Shown: piece after piece, positions 1-5,699 of the stretch
Layout: each line of letters opens with the position of its first letter
Position numbering within the stretch: the stretch's first letter is position 1
Notes under the pieces: model-generated
The model's input: only the letters and a program-made list of their open reading frames with translations
Told to the model about the DNA's origin: nothing
Database searches by the model: none
Program-made: the position numbers and the translations under genes
Source of the DNA: JAZKSG01 sp036626215
GTDB lineage: Archaea > Thermoplasmatota > E2 > DHVEG-1
Assembly: GCA_036626215.1 (NCBI GenBank)
Contig: JAZKSG010000060.1
Span: forward strand, 1 to 5,879
DNA length: 5,879 bases
Direction: 5' to 3'

Positions 1-542
1 TATCCAATAAAACCTTGGGTGTAATTGGTGCAGGCAGGATTGGTACTGCTTTTGCTCTTAAAAGCAAAGGTTTCGATATGGATGTTTTATATGTTGATCA
101 TTCACACAATGAGAAGTTAGAAGAAACTCTTGATGCAAAAAAAGTTGATTTAGATGAACTCGTAAAAAAATCAGATTTTATATCTATTCATGTACCATTA
201 ACCGATGAAACACATCATATGATCACTGAGAAACATTTTAAGATGATGAAAGAAACAGCTGTTATAATTAACACTTCTCGTGGACCAGTTATCAATGAAA
301 AAACTCTGATTAAAGCTTTGAAAAAAGGATGGATTTTTTCTGCGGGTCTTGATGTCTACGAAAACGAACCAGAAGTACCAAATGCTTTAAAACAACTTGA
401 CAACGTTGTTCTTCTACCACATATAGGGTCTGCTTCTTTTGAAACACGTAGTAAAATGGCTGAGATGGCTGCAGAAAACATGCTAAAAGGGTTAAAAGGT
501 GGAAAACCTCCCAATTGTGTAAATGAAAAAGTTTTTTCCTAA
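1..542 (+). CDS. D-isomer-specific 2-hydroxyacid dehydrogenase (glyoxylate/hydroxypyruvate reductase type), 5'-truncated by the window
   Basis: This is a cytosolic NAD(P)H-dependent reductase interconverting 2-oxoacids and D-2-hydroxyacids. The open frame runs off the left edge, so the true start lies outside. About 180 C-terminal residues are present of the usual 310-335: the whole nucleotide-binding domain and part of the substrate domain. The Rossmann motif GxGxxG (G-A-G-R-I-G) is at 27-44. The catalytic set is complete: Arg in TSRGP (279-281), Glu in ENEP (366-368) and His in PHIGS (420-422). The Arg-Glu and Glu-His spacings (29 and 18) match those I recall for archaeal glyoxylate reductase. 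Asp at the end of the second beta strand (96-98, YVDHS) suggests NAD(H) preference. Related sugar-acid or hydroxypyruvate reductases share all these motifs, so the substrate is not settled. The family assignment is secure. The next gene starts 66 bases downstream on the same strand. Confidence 0.93.
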   Translation, partial: SNKTLGVIGAGRIGTAFALKSKGFDMDVLYVDHSHNEKLEETLDAKKVDLDELVKKSDFISIHVPLTDETHHMITEKHFKMMKETAVIINTSRGPVINEKTLIKALKKGWIFSAGLDVYENEPEVPNALKQLDNVVLLPHIGSASFETRSKMAEMAAENMLKGLKGGKPPNCVNEKVFS

Positions 543-578
543 ACTATTTAATTTATTAACATAAATCTTTTATATTAC

Positions 579-591
579 ATTTTTTATAATA
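579..591 (+). promoter_or_regulatory. TATA element of the caspase-like gene, fused to a T-run that may end the upstream gene
   Basis: T6 at 580-585 runs directly into ATAATA. The A/T core is centred about 23 bases before the ATG at 609. With archaeal TATA-to-start spacing of about 25-27, transcription would begin almost at the ATG, giving a leaderless mRNA. Only GGA touching the ATG could serve as a Shine-Dalgarno site, and it is too close. A second A/T element at 568-576 (TTTATATTA) would instead give a leader of about 10 bases. The T-run could also terminate the dehydrogenase transcript. This is inferred from composition and spacing only. Confidence 0.45.
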
Positions 592-608
592 CAATTGGGT
601 TTTCTGGA

Positions 609-1505
609 ATGAAAAAGAGAATTAAACTTGTTTTTTTAACTTTATGTGTTGCAACCCTCTTTTTCTCTATACAAACAAATGCTTCTATTTTTAAAACGGA
701 TGAGGATTTTAGAGAAAAAACGGTTAATAACTTAAATAGAAATGAAACCGAATATTTCGCTCTTATTACAGGTATTGAAGAATATGCCGGTTTTGATACA
801 CCAACACAGGAGTATCTTGATGAGTCCGCTGTTGCTTTTTATGAAAAACTTGTTGGTAGTAGTAATTGGAAAGAAGAAAACGTCAAACTTCTGTTAAATG
901 AAAATGCGACCAAAGACAGAATTCATGATGCAATTGTAGGCTGGCTTGACGAAAAAGAGAATGAAAGCGATGTAGTTGTTATCTATCATGCAGGTCATGG
1001 TTGGAAAACATCCCTTAAAAATCGTTTACATGGAAATGCATATATTTTTACACATAATTCTTCGGAACCCGGATATGACTCCGATAAAATTACAGATAAA
1101 GAATATGATGACTGGCTTGACCAGCTGGATTCAACACATATAGCTGTAATTCTTGAAAACTGTTATTCTGGTAGATGGTTCTCTCTACGGCAGTTTGGGA
1201 GAACTATTCTTTCAGCTGGAGGAAAATATGTCTTTTGCCCATGTAACTGGAGTACATATCTACAAGATACTATATTTGGTCATTATTTAAGAGAAGGTCT
1301 TGACGGGGTAGCAGATGTTAACAACGATGGATGGATAACCATTCGAGAGGCTTATTATTATCTTAGAATCCCAGTATTTTGGCATTCATTATTCTACCAT
1401 TTCCCATACATATGGGAAACATCTCATGGAACAATGTTTGTAGGTCCTCAAATACCTTATCTATATGATAGACATGTTGGGAGTATACCATTGATAAAAA
1501 TATAA
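609..1505 (+). CDS. Secreted caspase-like (clan CD) cysteine peptidase with an EF-hand/dockerin-like calcium loop
   Basis: This is a putative extracytoplasmic cysteine peptidase of 298 residues. Residues 1-25 form a signal peptide: basic MKKR, a hydrophobic core, and likely cleavage after TNA. The caspase/C13-like fold follows. ALITGIEEY (51-59) is the first beta strand, and the region from DESAVAFYEKL to NVKLLLNENATKDRI (71-105) is typical of the family. The catalytic His is in YHAGHG (His130) after strand VVVI, and the nucleophile is Cys185 in ENCYSG. Residues 236-247 (D-V-N-N-D-G-W-I-T-I-R-E) match a 12-residue calcium loop with ligands at positions 1, 3, 5, 7, 9 and 12. There is no C-terminal membrane anchor, so the mature protein is probably soluble outside the membrane. 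Cleavage specificity cannot be read from the sequence. C13 (legumain-like) and C14 (metacaspase-like) both remain possible. It converges on the hydrolase gene ending 10 bases away. Confidence 0.85.
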   Translation: MKKRIKLVFLTLCVATLFFSIQTNASIFKTDEDFREKTVNNLNRNETEYFALITGIEEYAGFDTPTQEYLDESAVAFYEKLVGSSNWKEENVKLLLNENATKDRIHDAIVGWLDEKENESDVVVIYHAGHGWKTSLKNRLHGNAYIFTHNSSEPGYDSDKITDKEYDDWLDQLDSTHIAVILENCYSGRWFSLRQFGRTILSAGGKYVFCPCNWSTYLQDTIFGHYLREGLDGVADVNNDGWITIREAYYYLRIPVFWHSLFYHFPYIWETSHGTMFVGPQIPYLYDRHVGSIPLIKI

Positions 1506-1510
1506 AATCC

Positions 1511-1517
1511 TTTTTTT
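1511..1517 (+). terminator. T-run terminator of the caspase-like gene
   Basis: Seven consecutive T begin 5 bases after the TAA at 1503-1505, without a preceding GC hairpin, as is typical of archaeal U-tract termination. The run overlaps the stop codon of the convergent hydrolase gene. On the opposite strand, TTTT and TTTTT tracts (1495-1507) just past that gene's stop could end its transcript, making this a compact two-way end. Confidence 0.5.
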
Positions 1518-2154
1518 AGAGTGTAAAGGTCCAAACCTCTGGTTCCTCTGGTAAATCCTCTTTGTTAATCTGTATTTCGTTACCCACTTTGAAAACCTTA
1601 TATTTATTTTCTTCCATAAATTCTTCAAGACCTGCAATAGGTATAGATAGCCCACCTATCTTAAAATGCATAGGTACAACTATTTTAGGAGATAATTTTT
1701 CAATAACCTTCCATGCTTCTCTTCCATCAATAGTAAAGTTACCACCAACAGGAATAAACAATATGTCCATCTCTCCAATTTTATCAACAGTTTCATCATC
1801 AAGATTATGTCCTAAATCTCCGAGATGACAAAAAGTGATCCCGTCAACAACAAATTTGTAAATAATATTGCTCCCTCTTTTTTCTCCCTGGGCTTTATCA
1901 TGGTAACTGTTCACTCCTTTGATTTCAACGTTGTCAATATTTCTTTTACGACTATCCCTTACTGCCCTTGAATTATTTTTTTCCACGGTTTTGATACTAT
2001 TATGGTCATAGTGATCATGAGAAACCAAAATGATGTCAGCAGCGACATTCGGAGCAGGTATACCAATAGAACGACCATCATGTGGATCAGTGACAACAGT
2101 TACCGCATCAGTAATCTCAAAGCAGGCGTGTCCATGCCAACGAATCTGCAACAT
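1516..2154 (-). CDS. Metallo-beta-lactamase-fold hydrolase (UlaG/UPF0173 type, COG2220-like)
   Basis: This is a cytosolic metal-dependent hydrolase of 212 residues, close to the 210-230 usual for the family. The N-terminus MLQIRWHGHACFEI is the characteristic first strand. The metal motif HxHxDH is intact as SHDHYDH (His46, His48, Asp50, His51). Later candidate ligands are His85, the HLGDLGH segment (His110, Asp113) and His163 in PMHF, which is the usual terminal histidine. There is no signal peptide or membrane segment. Some relatives act on phosphodiesters or lactones (UlaG on L-ascorbate 6-phosphate), but most archaeal members have no known substrate and none is proposed here. GGAGG lies 13 bases before the ATG, and no in-frame start codon occurs between. 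A TATA-like element lies in the 73-base gap from the endonuclease gene, so it may have its own promoter. Confidence 0.88.
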   Translation of the reverse strand: MLQIRWHGHACFEITDAVTVVTDPHDGRSIGIPAPNVAADIILVSHDHYDHNSIKTVEKNNSRAVRDSRKRNIDNVEIKGVNSYHDKAQGEKRGSNIIYKFVVDGITFCHLGDLGHNLDDETVDKIGEMDILFIPVGGNFTIDGREAWKVIEKLSPKIVVPMHFKIGGLSIPIAGLEEFMEENKYKVFKVGNEIQINKEDLPEEPEVWTFTL

Positions 2155-2167
2155 ACTCTTCTTCTTT

Positions 2168-2172
2168 CCTCC
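2168..2172 (-). promoter_or_regulatory. Shine-Dalgarno site (GGAGG) of the MBL hydrolase
   Basis: The leftward strand reads GGGGGAGGAAAG upstream of the ATG at 2154. GGAGG complements the archaeal 16S 3' end. Spacing is 13 bases, longer than the usual 5-9. The bases between are purine-rich (A and G) and hold no ATG, GTG or TTG in frame, so the annotated ATG stands. Confidence 0.5.
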
Positions 2173-2212
2173 CCCAAAACATTTTTTTTAGAACAAAGAA
2201 ATAGAACAACCA

Positions 2213-2227
2213 TTAGTTATAAAAAAA
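2213..2227 (-). promoter_or_regulatory. T-run and TATA-like element between endA and the MBL gene
   Basis: Reading leftward, T7 (2227-2221) follows the endonuclease stop codon with no gap and passes straight into ATAACTA. The T-run could terminate endA. The T/ATAA segment could be the TATA box of the hydrolase, placing a start near 2190-2195 and a leader of roughly 35-40 bases that includes the GGAGG site. The same arrangement occurs at 579-591. Function is inferred from position only. Confidence 0.4.
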
Positions 2228-3271
2228 TTATGGCCTAATACGACCAATATTCACATAATCAATATCTTCCTTATCTACCAACGCAAAAACCATTTTTTTA
2301 TTAACAGTATGAGAAAGACGTACCGCTCTACTTATTTCAGACCATGTCAACCCTTTCTCTTTATCAAAAACATGTATAAGATACTCAGCATGAGTATTAT
2401 CCGGTAAATCAGTGTAACCTCTAAAATGAACACCGAACTTAAAACCCGTTTTTACAATAAAACCTCTTTTTTTAAGATCTCTAAAAACTTTCAATAATAA
2501 ACCTAACTCAGGTTGAACTTTTTTAACAATATCATAAAATTCATCCAGGTCTATTTTCCGATCATTTTTTATGTTTTTAATCTCTATGGCGCCTTCTTCT
2601 ATAAGAAACAAACTTTCTATAAGAGACAGCTGCAATCCCTCACCAAAACCTTTACCATAAAATTCTTTGTCAAACAAAGAAGCAGCCTTTTTTTTATCAA
2701 AAACTACAACTCTGTTATCCAAAAGAAAACCCTTGGTTGAAGAAAAAGAAGTTTTTTCTATTCTTCCAGTCATAGAAACTTTTTTCACATTATAATATGT
2801 TATATCTCCTTCTTCGTCCACCACAGCAAACCATAAATTTTTGTTTTTATCTTTAGCGTCCCTCTCCAGTTTTTTCATCATTTCTAGATTTATTTCATCG
2901 TTTTCAGAAAAAACAGAAATGAAAGAATTTTTTTCATCATTTTCATCATAGAAATCAAATTTTTTCCCACTAAATTTTTTACATAGAATACCTCTATTTC
3001 TAAGATCTTTAAAAACGAGATATTTTATCTCAGCCTTTGATACTTTTTTTGCAGCTTTTTTAAAAATATTTTGAAAACTAACATTGTTTCTCTCTTCATC
3101 TACTACTCTTAGTTTTTTTTCACCGGATAGATAAACAGCTTCAATTAAATCCAGATGCAGTTCGTTTTTATTTTTTAATCTGCCATATCGACTCCTATGA
3201 TGTAGTTTACCTATATCTTTAGATCGGGTTACAACTACTTTATCTTCTAATAGTTTTCCAGATGTTTTCAT
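2228..3271 (-). CDS. endA: tRNA-splicing (tRNA-intron) endonuclease, two-repeat archaeal form
   Basis: This enzyme cuts pre-tRNA at bulge-helix-bulge motifs, leaving 2',3'-cyclic phosphate and 5'-OH ends. The protein has 347 residues, about twice the 170-190 of single-repeat enzymes, so a homodimer of tandem-repeat subunits (alpha2 type) is expected. The C-terminal repeat (about 182-347) carries the catalytic triad: Tyr286 in FRGYTD, His294 in THAEYLIHVF and Lys325 in HTVNKKMVFALVD. The His-Lys spacing of 31 matches the family. The N-terminal repeat (about 8-165) shows the same pattern (KYLVFKDLRNRGI against LKVFRDLKKRGF; NLWFAVVD against MVFALVD) but lacks the His, so it is structural. The protein is lysine-rich and has no export signal. 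The only Shine-Dalgarno match is AGGA, 3 bases before the ATG. Transcription may read through from the Lon-like gene, 65 bases upstream. Confidence 0.92.
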   Translation of the reverse strand: MKTSGKLLEDKVVVTRSKDIGKLHHRSRYGRLKNKNELHLDLIEAVYLSGEKKLRVVDEERNNVSFQNIFKKAAKKVSKAEIKYLVFKDLRNRGILCKKFSGKKFDFYDENDEKNSFISVFSENDEINLEMMKKLERDAKDKNKNLWFAVVDEEGDITYYNVKKVSMTGRIEKTSFSSTKGFLLDNRVVVFDKKKAASLFDKEFYGKGFGEGLQLSLIESLFLIEEGAIEIKNIKNDRKIDLDEFYDIVKKVQPELGLLLKVFRDLKKRGFIVKTGFKFGVHFRGYTDLPDNTHAEYLIHVFDKEKGLTWSEISRAVRLSHTVNKKMVFALVDKEDIDYVNIGRIRP

Positions 3272-3317
3272 GTATCCTGAAGAAAAATGAAGTTAATGAT
3301 ACTATTTGTTTTTTTTG

Positions 3318-3335
3318 CAGAAAAAACTGTTTTTA
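3318..3335 (-). terminator. Possible terminator of the Lon-like protease gene
   Basis: Just past the TAG stop (3339-3337), the leftward strand reads AAAAACAGTTTTTTCTGC. A short A5/T5 stem around CAG overlaps a T6 run. The stem is pure A/T and weak, so the U-tract would be the main signal. It lies in the 65-base gap before endA and would make the two genes at least partly separate transcripts. Confidence 0.4.
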
Positions 3336-3336
3336 T

Positions 3337-5535
3337 CTATTTGTTTTTGTAGAAATCATTTATACTCTTGGGTAGATCTTTTTCTTTTTCGCCACTACAT
3401 TTTTTGTATCTATAACTGCGAGGCGTCCATTTTTTCCGGATTTCTTCTTCCCTTTTTTTGAAAACTCCATAAAATATTATTAAACCAATTAATAAACCAG
3501 ATACGACTCCTATAGTAAAGATGGATGCTGTTTCAATTACTTCTCCACCAACAAGTTCATATCCTGTTTCTTGGGTTTTTTTCTCTGGTATCCCTACAAA
3601 TCTAGAGGACATTGAACCTGTTTCTCCATTTGTAAAACCGAGAGCGCCAGCTATCATATCACTAAAATGTAGGTAAAAAAGCCCATTAAGAAGTTTATCA
3701 AATCTATTTTCACCATTGGAAGTATTATCTGCTTCGTTTAGTAAAGTAGTTGCATATTCATAATAGCTAGTAGCTAAAACAGGTTCGATACCTTGTTGCC
3801 AACCACTGCTTATACTTAATTTTGCGTTTTCTTTAGCTCTTTCTATCCTACTTCTTATAATATCTTCACGTAACTCATCTTCTTCTATACCCGCTATCTC
3901 AATAGCTAGATTTGCTTTAACCAATGCTTCTAATGCTTCAAATAAAGCCGCAGCTGGATAACCTTTATTTTTGTCGTTTCTAGCATTCTCCAACAGAGTT
4001 TTTGCACCAGTCCCTTGATTGTTTGATAGATAACTCATTGACTTTGATCCTGCACCCATCTCATTGAGAAGTAGATTTGCATAGGTTATGGCATGTTGCG
4101 CGTCACTGATATAATCTAAAGCTAAATCTTCTATATCTGACTGATTTATACTTGTGGTGTCGTCATAATAATATGAAATATTTACCCACCATTTCACGCT
4201 TTTACTACGTTCTTTTGCCTGAGCCAGATAATAAAGCGAGTTTAGAGGATAACCGTTTTCATAGCTTTCAGCTGCATTATTTATAAAACCATCAGCTCTA
4301 GAAACACGTTTCTGTGCAGCTCCCACAGTTTGTAGAGACGCTAAACCATTTATCTCCGCATTTTTAGCAATTTTACTTTTTTTTTCAAAAAAAGAATTTG
4401 TTTCATTTATAAGATTAGTTATGTAACTTCCTCTCTCTCCTTCTGATTTATTAAAATAGTTGCATCCATAATAGACGAAACGAGAATAAATCAAAGATTG
4501 AAAAGATTTGGTAAGAGAAGAATAATATTCCTTATTGCTGTGTAGTTTTTTTGAATCCTTCAATAAATCTTTTGCGGATTTAAGATTATCCTCTATCTGC
4601 CCTCTGTAATCTTGGCTTTTATAATAGCTACTTGGGATTTCTGTCTTTGTTTTATTAAATAAAACACTCGCATTCTTATAGAGATTATTTGCTTCTCCCT
4701 GTATTTCTGTAGATAAAAAACTCATAGATTCATTGTACAACATTGGTTTAATACATCCTTTTCCCCCATCTTTAGAAAATTTAATGCCTGTAAAATATTC
4801 TATTGCTTCACTAACAGTGGTTACTTCTAATACTTCCATACCATAGTTTTTTTCGGCATAGTTAGATAAATTTTTTTCAACGGTTTTTACAACTGTTCTA
4901 ACCCATCCGTTTTTACTCTCTGTTTCCCTAATAGTTTCTTTATAAGTCATCTGTCCTTTGGATATAAGAAATCTGTTGGCACCTACGGAAGCAGCAGCAT
5001 CAATTTTATGAGTCAAACCTCCAACCGGTCCAACGCTTCCATCGGGGTTTATCATACCCGTCATAACGGTACGGTTATCCATACCTCTATTTTTAAGCAG
5101 AGAATATGTAGCAACTGTCATTATAGCGCCAGCTGATGGCCCTCCTATTATAGGTGCAGAAGTTCTTACAACAAAGAAATAATCATAGTTATCGGGGTTT
5201 ACACTACAGTTTTTATCTCTTCTTATCAATGTACTGGCGACTTTAACTGCTAAACGTGCGGATCCTTGCATGTCAACTTGAGCCAAAGGAAGAGTTTCTA
5301 CAAATACGCGTCCACTTCCATTACTCTGGACGGTGACGGTTATAGTAGACATAACTCCTTTGTAGCCATCACTAGTTTTAGCTACTGCTGGAGCATAGAC
5401 AGTGACGTTTCTATAAGTCAAAGATATTGTGTCTTCATAGACCGTCCCAGTTTTAGAGACAGCCACTGAAAACTGTGAACAAAACGATATAAAAACGATG
5501 GTTACCATCATCAGAGAAAGTATTTTTTTCTTCAT
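3337..5535 (-). CDS. Exported, membrane-anchored Lon-type (S16) serine protease without ATPase domain (COG1750-like)
   Basis: This is a putative extracytoplasmic serine protease of 732 residues. An N-terminal signal peptide (about 1-26, MKKKILSLMM then a hydrophobic core) is followed by a Lon proteolytic domain (about 30-250). The Ser-Lys dyad is Ser134 in GGPSAGAIMT and Lys177 in GGLTHKIDAA; NPDGSVGPVGG (163-173) is also typical. No AAA+ module or Walker motif is present, so ATP-driven unfolding is not expected. Residues about 270-640 are helical and rich in Ala, Ser, Asn and Tyr, with about four related units of roughly 90 residues. A transmembrane helix (about 669-692) and a charged cytosolic tail of about 40 residues follow, so the protease domain and repeats should face outside. 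Length and order fit archaeal proteins grouped as COG1750. The start is fixed by an in-frame TAA touching the ATG and a GGTGA site 9 bases upstream. Substrates are unknown. Confidence 0.88.
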   Translation of the reverse strand: MKKKILSLMMVTIVFISFCSQFSVAVSKTGTVYEDTISLTYRNVTVYAPAVAKTSDGYKGVMSTITVTVQSNGSGRVFVETLPLAQVDMQGSARLAVKVASTLIRRDKNCSVNPDNYDYFFVVRTSAPIIGGPSAGAIMTVATYSLLKNRGMDNRTVMTGMINPDGSVGPVGGLTHKIDAAASVGANRFLISKGQMTYKETIRETESKNGWVRTVVKTVEKNLSNYAEKNYGMEVLEVTTVSEAIEYFTGIKFSKDGGKGCIKPMLYNESMSFLSTEIQGEANNLYKNASVLFNKTKTEIPSSYYKSQDYRGQIEDNLKSAKDLLKDSKKLHSNKEYYSSLTKSFQSLIYSRFVYYGCNYFNKSEGERGSYITNLINETNSFFEKKSKIAKNAEINGLASLQTVGAAQKRVSRADGFINNAAESYENGYPLNSLYYLAQAKERSKSVKWWVNISYYYDDTTSINQSDIEDLALDYISDAQHAITYANLLLNEMGAGSKSMSYLSNNQGTGAKTLLENARNDKNKGYPAAALFEALEALVKANLAIEIAGIEEDELREDIIRSRIERAKENAKLSISSGWQQGIEPVLATSYYEYATTLLNEADNTSNGENRFDKLLNGLFYLHFSDMIAGALGFTNGETGSMSSRFVGIPEKKTQETGYELVGGEVIETASIFTIGVVSGLLIGLIIFYGVFKKREEEIRKKWTPRSYRYKKCSGEKEKDLPKSINDFYKNK

Positions 5536-5544
5536 TTATTTTTT

Positions 5545-5549
5545 TCACC
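5545..5549 (-). promoter_or_regulatory. Shine-Dalgarno site (GGTGA) of the Lon-like protease gene
   Basis: GGTGA, part of the archaeal consensus GGAGGTGA, lies 9 bases before the ATG at 5535. An upstream ATG (5551-5549) overlaps it but is out of frame with the protein. An in-frame TAA at 5538-5536 excludes any longer start. Confidence 0.65.
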
Positions 5550-5571
5550 ATTTTAATCTAAGATGTTTTGT

Positions 5572-5583
5572 CTGTTTAAACAG
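5572..5583. promoter_or_regulatory. 12-bp perfect palindrome, candidate operator of the Lon-like protease gene
   Basis: CTGTTTAAACAG is identical to its reverse complement, and the symmetry stops at 12 bp. It begins 4 bases downstream of the proposed TATA element, between that element and the predicted transcription start near 5565. A dimeric repressor bound there would block polymerase. No regulator gene is visible in the window, and no second copy was noticed. Confidence 0.35.
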
Positions 5584-5586
5584 CCC

Positions 5587-5596
5587 TTTATTTAAA
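5587..5596 (-). promoter_or_regulatory. TATA box of the Lon-like protease gene
   Basis: The leftward strand reads TTTTTAAATAAAGGG. TTTAAATAAA fits an archaeal TATA element and predicts a start near 5565 with a leader of about 30 bases containing the GGTGA site. The region is A/T-rich, so a chance match cannot be excluded. Confidence 0.5.
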
Positions 5597-5667
5597 AATC
5601 TTTTCTGAAGAAAAACAACGAATTAAAAGATAGAGATATCACTTAAAAAGCACTATATGTTTTTGTT

Positions 5668-5690
5668 AAATAAAATAAAAAAAGAAAAAT
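5668..5690 (-). terminator. T-rich terminator tract of the TBP gene
   Basis: Starting 9 bases after the TBP stop codon, the leftward strand carries T5, T7, T4 and T3 tracts broken by single bases, without a GC hairpin. This is a strong archaeal U-tract terminator candidate. Between it and the Lon-like promoter (about 5600-5667) nothing further is recognised. Confidence 0.55.
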
Positions 5691-5699
5691 TTGTTTTTT

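Noticed and set aside
1461..1655. 64-codon open frame on - overlapping the ends of the caspase-like and MBL genes
   Set aside because: It overlaps coding sequence of both better-supported genes and has no independent evidence.
1562..1828. 88-codon open frame on + antisense to the MBL hydrolase
   Set aside because: The overlapping reverse-strand frame has the full MBL motif set. This one is low-complexity antisense translation without a promoter or Shine-Dalgarno site.
2002..2238. 78-codon open frame on + spanning the MBL start and the endA-MBL gap
   Set aside because: Most of it is antisense to the conserved metal-binding N-terminus of the hydrolase, and the product resembles no known family.
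2513..2740. 75-codon open frame on + antisense to endA, apparently hydrophobic
   Set aside because: The Phe/Tyr-rich product is what antisense reading of Lys/Glu-rich endA codons gives; there is no initiation signal.
3277..3287. CTGAAGAAAAA shared with 5605-5615, upstream of endA and the Lon-like gene
   Set aside because: The copies lie at very different distances from their start codons (5 and 69 bases), and an 11-base A-rich match is expected by chance in this composition.
3478..3481. Possible lipoprotein anchoring of the Lon-like protein through Cys19 in its signal segment (ISFCS)
   Set aside because: Phe just before the Cys does not fit a lipobox, and the Cys lies inside the hydrophobic core; a C-terminal transmembrane helix already explains membrane attachment. 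The relevant codon is near 5479-5481; the listed span marks part of the transmembrane-helix coding region.
5266..5469. 67-codon open frame on + within the Lon-like gene
   Set aside because: It is antisense to the conserved signal-peptide and protease region, has no ribosome binding site and shows no recognisable domain.
5598..5667. Possible small RNA or second promoter between the TBP terminator tract and the Lon-like promoter
   Set aside because: Only a 5-bp A/T-rich hairpin (TTTTC/GAAAA near 5601-5614) is visible; there is no sustained structure or reading frame.
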